Assembly: GCA_030837825.1 (NCBI GenBank) | Contig: JAUQYB010000091.1 | Span: forward strand, 104,346 to 168,345 | Length of the DNA: 64,000 bases | Direction of reading: 5' to 3' | Source: Albidovulum sp. | Lineage (GTDB): Bacteria > Pseudomonadota > Alphaproteobacteria > Rhodobacterales > Rhodobacteraceae | In this document: piece after piece, positions 63,945 to 64,000 of the stretch | Layout of the letters: the number at the start of each line of letters is the position of its first letter | Position numbering within the stretch: position 1 is the first letter of the stretch | Translations under genes and position numbers: made by a program | The notes under the pieces: model-generated | Database searches by the model: none | What the model was told of the DNA's origin: nothing | What the model saw: only the letters and a program-made list of their open reading frames with translations

Positions 63945-64000
63945 TCAACCGAAAAGGCAGTCGCGGAGCAACTGGAGCCCGCGCCGCATGTCTTCCTTCG
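63945..64000 (-). CDS. C-terminal fragment of a gene upstream of ftsK
   Basis: On the minus strand an open frame enters from beyond the window and ends with [16 protein letters not shown] then TGA, 11 bp before the ftsK start. The wording resembles the end of a class I/II PLP aminotransferase, which is a common neighbour of ftsK in related bacteria, but 17 residues are too few for a firm call. Confidence 0.4.
   Translation of the reverse strand, partial: KEDMRRGLQLLRDCLFG

Overview
The window is dense, very GC-rich DNA with short intergenic gaps and many 1 to 4 base stop/start overlaps. Gene content (cbb3 oxidase ccoNOQP with ccoS, group III truncated globin, ftsK near lolA, hspQ, PagL-like protein, DUF2189 and DUF6522 proteins) points to an alphaproteobacterium of the Rhodobacterales/Rhodobacteraceae type. 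No rRNA, tRNA, CRISPR array, transposase or phage gene was seen.

1-18.3 kb is a catabolic bacterial microcompartment (BMC) locus. A 13-gene operon (7.3-18.3 kb) encodes a class III aminotransferase-fold enzyme, a CoA-acylating aldehyde dehydrogenase with a C-terminal encapsulation peptide, the shell set BMC-T, BMC-P, BMC-H, BMC-T, a small protein with a matching N-terminal helix, a PotABCD-type importer, a short-chain dehydrogenase and an APH-fold kinase. It diverges from a DeoR-type regulator over a 15-bp palindrome. The gene set resembles the actinobacterial RMM (aminoacetone/1-amino-2-propanol) microcompartment. The inferred route is amino ketone to amino alcohol (SDR), amino alcohol phosphate (kinase), aldehyde plus ammonia (PLP phospho-lyase) and acyl-CoA (aldehyde dehydrogenase). 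A second SDR, kinase and aminotransferase lie at 0-6 kb with a class I glutamine amidotransferase, a RidA protein and an acyl-CoA synthetase.

18.4-27.9 kb holds a GntR/FCD regulator and a divergent operon: branched-chain-type ABC importer (livG, binding protein, livF, livH, livM), an unrecognised Cys-rich protein, a glutamine-synthetase-like ligase and an SCP2-type thiolase. The same 17-bp site, GGTCY-N7-AGACM, occurs before this operon and twice in the divergent promoter at 2.6-2.8 kb, so both regions are probably one regulon.

27.9-35.1 kb carries a TauE/SafE permease, an Rnk/GreA-type protein, a truncated globin and a divergent cbb3 oxidase operon with several small proteins. 35.1-43.0 kb is a leftward operon: AmiC-like sensor, AmiR-like ANTAR antiterminator, dipeptide-type ABC transporter and formamidase, with a terminator-like hairpin in the leader. 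43.2-47.6 kb encodes an RND efflux pump.

47.6-58.2 kb is mostly housekeeping: ychF, a PagL-like protein, trpA, a homocysteine methyltransferase, a tandem GFA protein, fRMsr, a thiolase, a STAS/anti-sigma pair, gamma-glutamyltransferase, hspQ with an RpoH-like promoter, a lytic transglycosylase-like lipoprotein and lolA. From 58.4 to 60.95 kb an accessory insert (BrnA-like protein, CcdAB toxin-antitoxin, a palindrome-rich noncoding stretch and a low-GC HEPN-like gene) separates lolA from ftsK (61.0-63.9 kb). The last bases are the 3' end of another leftward gene.
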